Assembly (NCBI GenBank): GCA_964650705.1 | Contig: CAZYUJ010000007.1 | Span: 1-64,000 of the forward strand | Direction of reading: 5' to 3' | DNA: 64,000 bases | Origin: Faeciplasma sp964650705 | GTDB lineage: Bacteria > Bacillota > Clostridia > Oscillospirales > Ruminococcaceae | Shown: positions 24,611 to 33,851 of the stretch, one piece after another | Layout of the letters: each line of letters starts with the position of its first letter | Position numbering within the stretch: position 1 is the stretch's first letter | Translations under genes and position numbers: made by a program | Notes under the pieces: generated by a model | What the model was told of the DNA's origin: nothing | The model's input: only the letters and a program-made list of their open reading frames with translations | The model's database searches: none

Positions 24611-27076
24611 ATGAAACTTTCATTTTCAACAAAAAACGTTAAGACCGCTTCTTTTTTGGAGCTGTGCGACACAGCTTCGGGCTACGGCTTTAACTCTATC
24701 GAGCTTTATGATTTAAATCTCGCTAAGGAAGCACACAGGGACGGCCTTTTCTCCTCGCTGTCCCGTGCAGACGCCAAAAGAAAGCTCATAAACCGCCATA
24801 TCGAGGTTGCTGCACTGACCTATCCCGTTGACCTTTCATCCGGTGAAGCAAACGCAAATGACATCTGTGAATACGTGACCGCTGCCGCTGACGCAGGGAT
24901 CAAAAACGTCATCGTTCACGCAAACGTCAAGATCAGTTCTGATGACTTAAAGGTGATTTTGATGCCTGCGGTTAAAGAGGCTGAAAAAGAGGGTGTTAGA
25001 ATTTTAATGGACTCTGTCGGTGACTATGCCGACACTCAAAAGCTTGTCAAGGTGTTCAGAAAGTTCGAGTCCCGCGCAATGGGCGCTTGCTGGGACACAA
25101 GAGAGACCTATTTTAATGCTCATGAATCCGCTGAGGACACGATAACAAATCTCGGCGCATATATCGGCTACGTCCGCTTGGGCGATATGGATAACGGCAA
25201 AAACGTCCTTATCGGTGAAGGCTCCTTGCCTGTCGGCGAATTTTTGGACGCTTTGCGCTCTCTGAACTTCGACGGCGCTTGTGAATGTGCATGGAACGAT
25301 GAGATAAAGGATCCTGACATCGTTTTGACTCACTTTTCAAGCTTCATTTCCTCAAAGACCGAAGCTAACACCAAAAAGACAGCTCTTCATTATAACCGCG
25401 CAAAAACCGGAACCTTCCCTTGGAAAAAGTATGAGCTTTTGGACAAGACCTTCTCACAGGTTTTGGATCACGTTGCCGAAACCTATCCCGACCAATATGC
25501 TTTTAAATACACAACACTTGACTATACCCGAACCTATTCTCAGTTCAGAGATGACGTTGACCGTGTAGCACGCGCTCTCGTCTCCTTGGGCGTTGAGCCG
25601 GGTCATCACGTTTCCATTTGGGCAACGAATATCCCCCAGTGGTTCTTGACCTTCTGGGCAGCAACAAAGATCGGCGCAGTTTTGGTTACCGTCAACACCG
25701 CCTATAAGATACACGAGGCTGAATATCTCTTCCGCCAGTCGGACACTCACACGCTCGTTATGATCGACTCCTGTAAGGATTCGAATTATAAAGAGATCAT
25801 GGAAGAGCTTTGCCCCGAGCTTAAAAACACAAAGCCGGGCGATCCGTTATATTCAAAGGCGTTGCCCTTCCTGAGAAACGTCATCACCGTCGGCTTCGAG
25901 ATGGAAGGCGCTTTGACTTGGGAGAGGATGCTCGAACGTGCCGATATGGTCCCTCAGGAAGAAATAAGACGCCGTGCGGCTTCCGTTAAGCCCGACGATG
26001 TTGCGAACATGCAGTATACCTCGGGAACAACGGGCTTCCCCAAGGGCGTAATGCTCACACACTCTAACATTTTGAACAACGGCAAGACTATCGGTGACAG
26101 AATGGATCTTTCCACCGCCGACAGAATGATGATCCAGGTTCCGATGTTCCACTGTTTCGGCATGGTGCTTTCGATGACATCAATGATGACTCACGGCGGT
26201 ACACTTTGCCCGATGCCCTATTTCTCACCGAAATCGTCGCTCGCCTGCGTTAATGACGAGCATATAACCTGTTTCAACGGCGTTCCCACAATGTTCATCG
26301 CTATGTTTGCACATGAGGACTTCGCTAAGACCGACTTCTCATATATGAGAACGGGAATCATGGCAGGCGCAAACTGTCCCGCTGATCTGATGCGCCGTGC
26401 CGCAGACGAGATGAATATGCGTGAGATCATCTCCGTTTACGGTCAGACTGAAGCGTCCCCCGGTTGCACGATGGGTGAGGTCAACGAGGACCTTTGGCAC
26501 CGTGTTGAAACCGTCGGCTCGGCATTCCCCGGCGTTGAGTGCAAGATAATCGACCCCGAAACGGGTGAGGATCTTCCCGACGGCGAAAACGGCGAATTCG
26601 TAGCACGCGGCTTCAACATCATGAAGGGATATTATAAGATGCCCAGAGCCACTGCTCAGGCTATTGACAAGGACGGCTGGCTCCATTCGGGCGACATCGC
26701 CTGCCGCACCGAGGACGGCTACTATAAGATCACGGGCAGACTTAAGGACATGATCATCCGCGGCGGTGAGAACCTCTATCCCCGTGAGATCGAGGAGTTC
26801 TATCTCACTCACTCAAAGGTTGAGGACGTTCAGGTCGTCGGTGTTCCCGACAAGCGCTACGGCGAAGAAGCCTGTGCTTGGATAATCCTTAAGGAAGGCG
26901 AAGAGGCAACGATCGAGGACATGATCGAATACGGCAACGCTAACATGGCTCGCCACAAGGTCCCCAGATACTTTATCTTCACAAAGACCTTCCCGATGAA
27001 TGCCGCAGGCAAGATATTAAAGTATAAGATGCGTGAAGAATCGGTTACTGTTTTAGGGCTTGAGGGTGAAAAGTGA
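24611..27076 (+). CDS. Fusion of a TIM-barrel isomerase-like domain and an acyl-CoA ligase
   Basis: 821 residues. Residues 1-255 resemble the xylose-isomerase-like/sugar phosphate epimerase barrel (FNSIELYDL, VIVHANVKIS, GACWDTRET, GYVRLGDMDNG). Residues about 275-815 form an ANL-family acyl-CoA synthetase: MQYTSGTTGFPKGVMLTH (P-loop), VYGQTEASPG, LHSGDIACRTEDGYYKITGR, IRGGENLYPREIEEF and NAAGKILKYKM with the C-terminal catalytic Lys. The ligase likely makes an acyl-CoA; from its Leu T-box I infer isovalerate as substrate. The fusion is unusual, and the barrel domain's job is unknown. Confidence 0.8.
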   Translation: MKLSFSTKNVKTASFLELCDTASGYGFNSIELYDLNLAKEAHRDGLFSSLSRADAKRKLINRHIEVAALTYPVDLSSGEANANDICEYVTAAADAGIKNVIVHANVKISSDDLKVILMPAVKEAEKEGVRILMDSVGDYADTQKLVKVFRKFESRAMGACWDTRETYFNAHESAEDTITNLGAYIGYVRLGDMDNGKNVLIGEGSLPVGEFLDALRSLNFDGACECAWNDEIKDPDIVLTHFSSFISSKTEANTKKTALHYNRAKTGTFPWKKYELLDKTFSQVLDHVAETYPDQYAFKYTTLDYTRTYSQFRDDVDRVARALVSLGVEPGHHVSIWATNIPQWFLTFWAATKIGAVLVTVNTAYKIHEAEYLFRQSDTHTLVMIDSCKDSNYKEIMEELCPELKNTKPGDPLYSKALPFLRNVITVGFEMEGALTWERMLERADMVPQEEIRRRAASVKPDDVANMQYTSGTTGFPKGVMLTHSNILNNGKTIGDRMDLSTADRMMIQVPMFHCFGMVLSMTSMMTHGGTLCPMPYFSPKSSLACVNDEHITCFNGVPTMFIAMFAHEDFAKTDFSYMRTGIMAGANCPADLMRRAADEMNMREIISVYGQTEASPGCTMGEVNEDLWHRVETVGSAFPGVECKIIDPETGEDLPDGENGEFVARGFNIMKGYYKMPRATAQAIDKDGWLHSGDIACRTEDGYYKITGRLKDMIIRGGENLYPREIEEFYLTHSKVEDVQVVGVPDKRYGEEACAWIILKEGEEATIEDMIEYGNANMARHKVPRYFIFTKTFPMNAAGKILKYKMREESVTVLGLEGEK

Positions 27077-27897
27077 TGAGAAAGATTATCGACTGTCACT
27101 GCCACGTCTATCCCGATAAGATAGCCGAAAAAGCGGCTCAGGCTATCGGCGAGTTTTATGGGATCGAGATGACCTATGACGGAAGGATCGATACGATGAT
27201 GAAAGATGCCGAAAAGGCGGGGATAACACACAGCCTTATCTTTTCGGTGGCGACAAAGCCGTCACAGACCCGTTCCATAAATGAGTTTATTGCACGAACG
27301 GTTGCCGAGCATTCGGAGAGATTCACGGGACTCGGAACCCTTCATCCCGAAAGCGATGATCTTGAGGGCGACGTTGAACACCTCATCTCCTTGGATCTTC
27401 GGGGCGTAAAGCTTCACCCCGATATTCAAGGCTTTAAGATCGACGACCACCGTTGTTTGAAGATATATGAGCTTTGCGAGAAAAAGGGCTTGCCCGTTCT
27501 GTTTCACACGGGCGATACAAGATATGACTATTCAAACCCAAACCGTATCAAGCCGATCTTGGACATATATAAAGATCTGACGGTCATAGGTGCTCATCTG
27601 GGCGGATATTCCGTTTGGGAGGAGGCAACGGAGGCTCTTGCCGGTAAGCCGAATTTCTATGTTGACTGTTCGTCGAGCATGGCGTTTTTGCCGAGCGAAA
27701 AGGTGACCGAGCTTATAAGACGTTACGGCGCCGAGAGAGTTCTTTTCGGCACAGACTATCCCATGTGGGATATAGAAAAAGAGCTCGAACGCTTTGATGC
27801 TTTGGGTCTTGATGACGAAGAACGTGAGCTTATCTTGTACAAAAATGCACAAAAGCTGTTCAATATAAAACCAAATTGTGTTGAAAATGATGATTGA
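27076..27897 (+). CDS. Amidohydrolase-2 family metal-dependent hydrolase
   Basis: 273 residues from ATG at 27076, which overlaps the upstream TGA by one base; a GTG at 27073 is the alternative. It opens with DCHCHVYPDK (the HxH metal site). GVKLHPDIQGF, LFHTGDTRY, IGAHLGGYSVWEEA and LFGTDYPMWD follow, the ordered His/Asp ligands of the ACMSD/amidohydrolase-2 group. The substrate is unknown; hydrolase or decarboxylase are both possible. It is the last gene of the Leu T-box unit. The next promoter's -35 box overlaps its stop codon. Confidence 0.75.
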   Translation: MRKIIDCHCHVYPDKIAEKAAQAIGEFYGIEMTYDGRIDTMMKDAEKAGITHSLIFSVATKPSQTRSINEFIARTVAEHSERFTGLGTLHPESDDLEGDVEHLISLDLRGVKLHPDIQGFKIDDHRCLKIYELCEKKGLPVLFHTGDTRYDYSNPNRIKPILDIYKDLTVIGAHLGGYSVWEEATEALAGKPNFYVDCSSSMAFLPSEKVTELIRRYGAERVLFGTDYPMWDIEKELERFDALGLDDEERELILYKNAQKLFNIKPNCVENDD

Positions 27898-27922
27898 CAA
27901 CCAAGCTTCAATTTGGTAGAAT
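27894..27922 (+). promoter_or_regulatory. Promoter of the isoleucine T-box unit
   Basis: TTGACA (27894-27899), overlapping the stop of the upstream hydrolase gene, 17 bases, TAGAAT (27917-27922). Confidence 0.8.
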
Positions 27923-27929
27923 TAGTTTC

Positions 27930-28216
27930 AATACATCACATTAAAGTATTAAAAGCTGTGACGAAGACGGAACTGTTGCAAAATATTTCTCAGCGAGTCG
28001 GGTTTGGTGCGAGCCGGCGGATATTTAACATTTCCCATCACTTCTGAGCTGAAGGCCCGAACGCCTCGAGCGTGTAGGTTCTTTCGTGATTGCTGCGTTA
28101 ATGCATACGGCTTGTTTGAGCCTGAGCGGCGTGAAGATTTCACGCAATTTGAGTGGTACCGCGGGTATGATTTTATCAGCTCGTCTCAAGTTTTTTGAGG
28201 CGAGCTGTTTTATTTT
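27930..28216 (+). promoter_or_regulatory. T-box leader, isoleucine specifier
   Basis: T-box core TTGAGTGGTACCGCGGG ends at 28165. Terminator AGCTCGTCTCAA-gttttt-TGAGGCGAGCT-GTTTTATTTT at about 28178-28216. The specifier loop reads TTTCCC-ATC-ACTT-CTGAG, giving ATC (28037-28039, Ile) followed by a purine. The 3' third of the leader is nearly identical to that of the valine T-box, so the two probably arose by duplication and then changed specifier. Confidence 0.85.
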
Positions 28217-28239
28217 ATCTTTCGAAGGGAGAAAGCAAA

Positions 28240-30510
28240 ATGACTAATAACCAAACTTCTTATCAGCTGATGGAGATCGCTTCGCGAATTAAGGAAATGC
28301 GCGAGATCATGGGCTGGACCGCTTTGGAAATGGCGGAAAAGACGGGTGTCAGCGAAGAAGCTTATGTAATTTATGAGAATGCGGGCGCAGATCTGCCGTT
28401 CAGCTTTATTCACAAGTGTGCACTTGCGTTTGGCGTTGACCTCACCGACCTTTTGGAAGGTAACAACCAAGCAAGACTTTCAACATATACCGTGACCCGT
28501 AAGGGCAAGGGTCAGAAGACCGCAAAGGAAGAGGGCATCGACATCGCAAACCTCGCTCCGAAGTTCCGCGACAAGATCGCTGAACCCTATTGGGTCAAAT
28601 ATGAATATTCCGCACAGCAACAGAATCAGCCCATCCAGCTCGACACCCACTCGGGACAGGAGTTCGACCTTGTTATCAGCGGCAGCCTGAAGGTTCAGGT
28701 CGGCAAGCATATCGAAGTATTGCACGAAGGCGACTCGATCTATTATAACTCCAGCGTTCCTCACGGTATGATCGCCGTTGACGGCACCGACTGCGTTTTC
28801 GTCGCAGTTGTTTTGCCCGGAGCAGACACAAAGGAAGAGGCTGTCCGTTCAAGCGTTGTCAAGGCAGGAAGCTCCGAAAAGCTTATCGCTGAAAAATTCG
28901 TCAAAACTGTTGAGGATGAAAATCACTCCTTAAAGAGCATCGAGTTCAAGAACACAGAAGTTTTCAACTTCGGCTTTGACGTTGTTGACGAGATCGCAAA
29001 CAAATATCCCGACAAGCTTGCGATGATCCACGTTGACAAGAATCACGTTGAGCGCAGATTCACCTTCAAGGACATCAAGCGTGCATCCAACCAGACCGCA
29101 AACTATCTTAAGTCCTTGGGCGTTAAGCGCGGCGACAAGGTAATGCTCGTTTTGAAGAGACATTATCAGTTCTGGTTCGCAATGGTAGCGCTCCACAAGC
29201 TCGGCGCTGTTGCAATTCCCGCGACAAACCAGCTTAAGGAACACGATTTTGTATACAGATACGACGCAGCAGGCGTCAGCGCGATCCTTTGCACCGCTGA
29301 CGGCGATACTGCCGAGATAGCAGCAGCCGCTGCCGAAAAGGCTCAGATGCCTTTAACAAAGATCATGGTCGGCGGATGCCGTGAGGGCTGGCACGATTTT
29401 GATGCCGAATACAGCCTCTTTACCGGCAAGTATGACAGACCCGAGGACTGCTCCGCAGGTGATGAGACGGCACTCATGTTCTTCACCTCGGGTACAACGG
29501 GCAACCCCAAGATGGCAGCACACAAGCACACCTATGCTTTGGGCCACTTTGTGACCGCAAAATATTGGCACTGCTGCGAAAGAAACGGCTTGCACCTGAC
29601 GATCTCTGACACCGGCTGGGGCAAATCCCTTTGGGGCAAGCTCTACGGTCAGTGGCTCTGTGAGGGCGCTGTGTTCGTTTATGACTTCGACAGATTTGAT
29701 GCTTCCGACATTCTGCCGATGTTCGCAAAATATAATATCACGACCTTCTGTGCACCTCCTACGATGCTCAGAATGATGATCAAGGAAGATCTTTCGAATT
29801 ATGATCTCAGCTCCATCCACCATATGACAACTGCCGGCGAAGCACTTAACCCCGAAGTTTTCCGCCAGTTTGAAGCAGCAACCGGCCTTCAGATCATGGA
29901 AGGCTTCGGTCAGACAGAGACCACTCTCGCAATCGGAAACCTTTTGGGCGATACGCCCAAGCTTGGCTCTATGGGTAAGGCTAACCCACAGTTCGACGTT
30001 GATATCGTTGACCTTGACGGAAACAGCTTGCCCAACGGCGAGGTCGGTGAGATCGTTATCCACACCGACAAGAGCGTTCCCTGCGGACTCTTCAAGGAAT
30101 ATTACCGTGATACCGAAAAGACCGCTGACGCTTGGCACGATGATGTTTATCACACAGGTGACACTGCTTGGCGTGATGAGGACGGCTACTTCTGGTATGT
30201 TTCCCGTATCGACGACGTCATCAAATCGTCCGGCTACCGCATCGGCCCCTTCGAGATCGAATCTGTTATCATGGAGCTTCCCTATGTCCTCGAATGCGGC
30301 GTTTCCGCTGTTCCCGATGAGGTCAGAGGTCAGGTCGTCAAGGCAAGCATCGTTTTGACCAAGGGAACCGTCGGCACAGATGAGCTTAAGAAAGAGATCC
30401 AGCAATATGTCAAGGAGCATACCGCGCCCTATAAATACCCCAGAGTTGTGGTATTCAGAGACGAGCTCCCCAAGACTATCAGCGGAAAGATCCAAAGAAA
30501 CAAGCTCTAA
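28240..30510 (+). CDS. HTH-cupin-acyl-CoA ligase fusion (Ile unit)
   Basis: 756 residues from ATG at 28240, behind the ribosome-binding site GAAGGGAG. Residues about 10-66 are an XRE-type helix-turn-helix (WTALEMAEKTGVSEEAYVIYE). Residues about 105-195 are a cupin (THSGQEFDLVISGSLKVQVG, PHGMIAVDG). From about 225 on comes an ANL acyl-CoA synthetase: MFFTSGTTGNPKMAAH, EGFGQTETTLAIGN, YHTGDTAWRDEDGYFWYVSR, SSGYRIGPFEIE and KTISGKIQRNKL with the catalytic Lys. From the Ile T-box I infer 2-methylbutyrate as substrate. The fused DNA-binding and ligand-binding domains suggest that it also acts as a sensor or regulator. Monocistronic. Confidence 0.85.
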   Translation: MTNNQTSYQLMEIASRIKEMREIMGWTALEMAEKTGVSEEAYVIYENAGADLPFSFIHKCALAFGVDLTDLLEGNNQARLSTYTVTRKGKGQKTAKEEGIDIANLAPKFRDKIAEPYWVKYEYSAQQQNQPIQLDTHSGQEFDLVISGSLKVQVGKHIEVLHEGDSIYYNSSVPHGMIAVDGTDCVFVAVVLPGADTKEEAVRSSVVKAGSSEKLIAEKFVKTVEDENHSLKSIEFKNTEVFNFGFDVVDEIANKYPDKLAMIHVDKNHVERRFTFKDIKRASNQTANYLKSLGVKRGDKVMLVLKRHYQFWFAMVALHKLGAVAIPATNQLKEHDFVYRYDAAGVSAILCTADGDTAEIAAAAAEKAQMPLTKIMVGGCREGWHDFDAEYSLFTGKYDRPEDCSAGDETALMFFTSGTTGNPKMAAHKHTYALGHFVTAKYWHCCERNGLHLTISDTGWGKSLWGKLYGQWLCEGAVFVYDFDRFDASDILPMFAKYNITTFCAPPTMLRMMIKEDLSNYDLSSIHHMTTAGEALNPEVFRQFEAATGLQIMEGFGQTETTLAIGNLLGDTPKLGSMGKANPQFDVDIVDLDGNSLPNGEVGEIVIHTDKSVPCGLFKEYYRDTEKTADAWHDDVYHTGDTAWRDEDGYFWYVSRIDDVIKSSGYRIGPFEIESVIMELPYVLECGVSAVPDEVRGQVVKASIVLTKGTVGTDELKKEIQQYVKEHTAPYKYPRVVVFRDELPKTISGKIQRNKL

Positions 30511-30517
30511 AATGGTG

Positions 30518-30546
30518 TTGACAATTATATAGGGACGTGGTATAAT
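30518..30546 (+). promoter_or_regulatory. Promoter of the valine T-box unit
   Basis: TTGACA (30518-30523), 17 bases, TATAAT (30541-30546); perfect consensus, starting 7 bases after the preceding ligase stop. Confidence 0.85.
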
Positions 30547-30552
30547 AACCAC

Positions 30553-30838
30553 ATTAAAGCGAAAAAGCGTTGACGAAGAAGGACAGCAAGCCTTTTCGGT
30601 ATCAGAGAGGCGGCAAAAGGTGAAAGCCGCTACCGCGAATCTGCTGTTTGTAGCTTCCGAGCTGAAAGGAAGAAAGGCCAAAACCGAGTAGACCCTTTCC
30701 GTGATTGCTGCGTTAATGCATACGGCTTGTATGAGCCTGAGCGGCGTGAATTCACGCAATTTGAGTGGTACCGCGGGATATAATGACTTATTATACTCGT
30801 CTCAAAGAATAAAATCTTTGGGACGGGTTTTTATTTGA
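30553..30838 (+). promoter_or_regulatory. T-box leader, valine specifier
   Basis: T-box core TTGAGTGGTACCGCGGG ends at 30778. Terminator CTCGTCTCAAAGA-ataaaa-TCTTTGGGACGGG-TTTTTATTT at 30796-30836. The specifier loop reads CTGTTT-GTA-GCTT-CCGAG, giving GTA (30650-30652, Val) followed by a purine. Stem I (AGAGAGGCGGCAAAAGGTGAAAGCCGC) is of the classic T-box type. Confidence 0.85.
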
Positions 30839-30871
30839 TCCGCTCCCCGAGAGCAGGAAAGGAAGAATAGC

Positions 30872-33160
30872 TTGAAAAACACCGGAATTGAGTTAAAAAT
30901 TCTTGAAATGGCGGCGAGAATCCGAGATCTGAGAGAGATCATGGGGCTTTCCACCGCTGAAATGGCGCTTAAAACGGGCGTCCCCGAAGAGGAATATATC
31001 GCCTGTGAGAACGGCAGACGTGACCTTAACTTTGCATTTTTGTATAGATGCGCGCTCGCTTTGGGCGTTGACGTAACCGATATTATCGAGGGTGCTTCGC
31101 CCCGATTGGCGGGATACACAGTAACCCGTAAGGGCGACGGTCAGCGTATCGAGCAGGCTCACGGCATGGTATATTACAACCTTGCATCCTCCTTCAAAAA
31201 CAGAATAGCAGAGCCACTTTTGGTCGTTTCCGAGTATAAGGAAGAAGCACAGCATGCCGACATTGAGCTCACCACCCACGAGGGTCAGGAATGTGATATC
31301 GTTGTAAGCGGTGAGTTGAAGATCCAGATCGGTGACCACATCGAGATACTTCGTGAGGGCGACTCGATCTATTATGATTCTGACACACCTCACGGTATGA
31401 TAGCTGTCGGCGGACAGGACTGTGTGTTCTATGCTATCGTTTTGAACCCTGCGGGCGAATCCATCGAAAAGATCACTCACGGCGGAGTGAGAGAGTTCAC
31501 AGCCCGTCCTTTGAAAACTCCCGAAAGAAAGTGGATATATCAGGATTATATTGAGACTGAAGAGGATAAGAACGGCGTTTTGAAGAGCATCTCCTTCAAG
31601 AATGAAAAGAATTTCAACTTCGCTTTCGACCTTATAGACAGAATGGGCCGCGAGCAGCCCGACAAGCTCGCACTTTTACATATTGACAAAAACCACGTTG
31701 AAAGACGTTTTACCTTCGCAGATATCAAGCGTGCATCAAGCCAGACGGCTAACTATTTAAAGTCACTCGGAATCAAGCGCGGCGATAAGGTCTTGCTTAT
31801 TTTGAAAAGACACTATCAGTTCTGGCTCGTAATGATCGCGCTCCACAAGCTCGGCGCTGTTGCGATCCCCGCAACTAATCAGCTTAAGGAGCACGACATA
31901 TCCTATCGCCTCAACAAAGCGGGCGTTAAGATGGTCATCTGTACTGCTGACGACGGCGTCGCCGAACAGGTTGACATAGCCGCAAAGGATGCTCCTACAC
32001 TTGAAACAAAGATCATGGTTAACGGCTCAAGAGACGGCTGGAGAAGCTTTGACGAAGAATATACTTTGTATACCGGCAAGTTCGACAGACCCGAGGATTG
32101 CCCCTGCGGCGACGAGCCGATGCTTATGTACTTTACATCGGGCACAACAGGCAACCCGAAGATCGCTTCCCATAACTTTATGTATCCTTTGGGACATTTC
32201 GTGACCGCTAAGTATTGGCACTGTGTCAACCCCAACGGCTTGCACCTGACTGTTTCCGATTCGGGCTGGGCGAAATGCGCTTGGGGCAAGCTCTACGGTC
32301 AGTGGCTCTGTGAAGCTCCGCTCTTCGTATATGACTTCGACCGCTTCGACGCCGAGGATATCTTGCCGATGTTCGCAAAATATCAGATAACGACCTTCTG
32401 CGCTCCGCCCACGATTTTGAGAATGCTCGCAAAACAGGATATCTCGAAATATGACCTTAGCTCGATCGAGCATATGACAACCGCGGGCGAAGCGCTTAAC
32501 CCCGAAGTTTTCCGACAGTTCGAAAGAGCTACGGGACTTCAGATCATGGAAGGCTTCGGTCAGACCGAAACGACCGTAGCACTTGCAAACCTCGCAGGAA
32601 TGAAGGCGAAGCTCGGCTCAATGGGTAAGCCGGTTGCACTTTATGATATCGACCTTGTTGACGCCGACGGCAATTCCGTTGACGACGGTGAGGTCGGCGA
32701 GATCGTCATCCGTGTCGAAAACGGCTCTCCCTGCGGCTTGTTCACAGGTTATTATAAGGATGAAGAAAAGACTGCCGATGCCTTCAGAGGCGGACTCTAT
32801 CACACAGGCGACACCGCTTGGCGAGATGAAGAGGGCTACTTCTGGTATGTCGGCCGAGTTGACGACGTTATCAAGTCCTCGGGCTATAGAATCGGCCCGT
32901 TCGAGATCGAAAACGTTATTATGGAGCTTCCTTATGTTTTGGAATGCGGCGTATCCGCTGCTCCCGATGAGGTCAGAGGTCAGGTCGTCAAGGCAAGTAT
33001 CGTCTTGACAAAGGGAACCGAGCCTACTGACGAGCTGAAAAAAGAGATCCAGCAATACGTCAAGTCGAGAACCGCACCTTATAAATACCCAAGAATCGTT
33101 GTATTCCGCGATGAGTTGCCCAAAACAACCAGCGGAAAGATCCAGAGAAATAAATTATGA
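30872..33160 (+). CDS. HTH-cupin-acyl-CoA ligase fusion (Val unit)
   Basis: 762 residues, TTG start with AAAGGAAG upstream. It is a close paralogue of the Ile-unit ligase along its whole length: helix-turn-helix (LSTAEMALKTGVPEEEYIACE), cupin (THEGQECDIVVSGELKIQIG, PHGMIAVGG), then an acyl-CoA synthetase with MYFTSGTTGNPKIASH, GQTETTVALAN, YHTGDTAWRDEEGYFWYVGR and KTTSGKIQRNKL. From the Val T-box I infer isobutyrate as substrate. It leads the unit that also encodes the ferredoxin-dependent oxidoreductase. Its stop overlaps the ParA-like start. Confidence 0.85.
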   Translation: MKNTGIELKILEMAARIRDLREIMGLSTAEMALKTGVPEEEYIACENGRRDLNFAFLYRCALALGVDVTDIIEGASPRLAGYTVTRKGDGQRIEQAHGMVYYNLASSFKNRIAEPLLVVSEYKEEAQHADIELTTHEGQECDIVVSGELKIQIGDHIEILREGDSIYYDSDTPHGMIAVGGQDCVFYAIVLNPAGESIEKITHGGVREFTARPLKTPERKWIYQDYIETEEDKNGVLKSISFKNEKNFNFAFDLIDRMGREQPDKLALLHIDKNHVERRFTFADIKRASSQTANYLKSLGIKRGDKVLLILKRHYQFWLVMIALHKLGAVAIPATNQLKEHDISYRLNKAGVKMVICTADDGVAEQVDIAAKDAPTLETKIMVNGSRDGWRSFDEEYTLYTGKFDRPEDCPCGDEPMLMYFTSGTTGNPKIASHNFMYPLGHFVTAKYWHCVNPNGLHLTVSDSGWAKCAWGKLYGQWLCEAPLFVYDFDRFDAEDILPMFAKYQITTFCAPPTILRMLAKQDISKYDLSSIEHMTTAGEALNPEVFRQFERATGLQIMEGFGQTETTVALANLAGMKAKLGSMGKPVALYDIDLVDADGNSVDDGEVGEIVIRVENGSPCGLFTGYYKDEEKTADAFRGGLYHTGDTAWRDEEGYFWYVGRVDDVIKSSGYRIGPFEIENVIMELPYVLECGVSAAPDEVRGQVVKASIVLTKGTEPTDELKKEIQQYVKSRTAPYKYPRIVVFRDELPKTTSGKIQRNKL

Positions 33161-33831
33161 TGAATTACACCCCGAAAAGAGTCACTCTTTTTGCAGGACA
33201 CTATGGCAGCGGAAAGACAAACATCGCCGTAAACTTCGCCCTTGCGCTTAAGGAAACGGGAAAGGACGTAGTTGTTGCCGACCTTGATATCGTTAACCCG
33301 TATTTTCGAACAAAGGACAGCACCGAGGAGCTCGGCGCAAAGGGGATAGAGATAATAAGTCCCGAATTTGCGAACACAAACGTTGATCTTCCTGCGCTTC
33401 CCGCATCGGTTTACGGAATCGTTCAAAACCGCCTAAGATATGCCGTTTTGGATATCGGCGGCGATGATAGGGGAGCTTATGCTCTCGGGCGGTACGCTCC
33501 GTATATCAAGGAAGAGAATGATTTTGAAATGGTGTTTGTGGCGAATTTCCTTCGTCCTCTTACAAGAACTCCCGAAGACGCTCTTGAAGTCATGCGCGAG
33601 ATAGAGGACGCAGGACACATTCCGTTCACGGCTATCGTCAACAACTCGAACCTTGGCGGCGACACAACGCCCTGCGATGTCGAAAAAACCGATGTTTTGG
33701 CACGCAAGCTGAGCGAAATAAGCGGACTTCCTCTTATTTTCACGACTGCCGAGGAAAGTGTTGCAAAAGAGCTTGCGCTCGACAATGTTTTACCAATGAA
33801 GCTTCAAAAGAAGTATTTCGACATAATCTGA
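33157..33831 (+). CDS. ParA/MinD-like P-loop ATPase
   Basis: 224 residues. It has a Walker A-type loop GHYGSGKTNIAV (14-25), a switch region with DLDIVNPYFRTKD (about 43-55) and LDIGGDDRGA (about 98-107). These place it in the SIMIBI/ParA-MinD superfamily, near ATPases found beside 2-oxoacid:ferredoxin oxidoreductases. Its start overlaps the ligase stop (ATGA), and ferredoxin follows 20 bases later, so it is part of the same transcript. Possible roles are cluster insertion or complex assembly; this is inference. Confidence 0.7.
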   Translation: MMNYTPKRVTLFAGHYGSGKTNIAVNFALALKETGKDVVVADLDIVNPYFRTKDSTEELGAKGIEIISPEFANTNVDLPALPASVYGIVQNRLRYAVLDIGGDDRGAYALGRYAPYIKEENDFEMVFVANFLRPLTRTPEDALEVMREIEDAGHIPFTAIVNNSNLGGDTTPCDVEKTDVLARKLSEISGLPLIFTTAEESVAKELALDNVLPMKLQKKYFDII

Positions 33832-33851
33832 CAACAAAGGAGAGATTTTAA

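Noticed and set aside
28031..28040. Phenylalanine specifier (TTC) in the second ligase T-box
   Set aside because: TTC lies out of the register shared by the other three T-boxes; ATC fits it and is followed by a purine.
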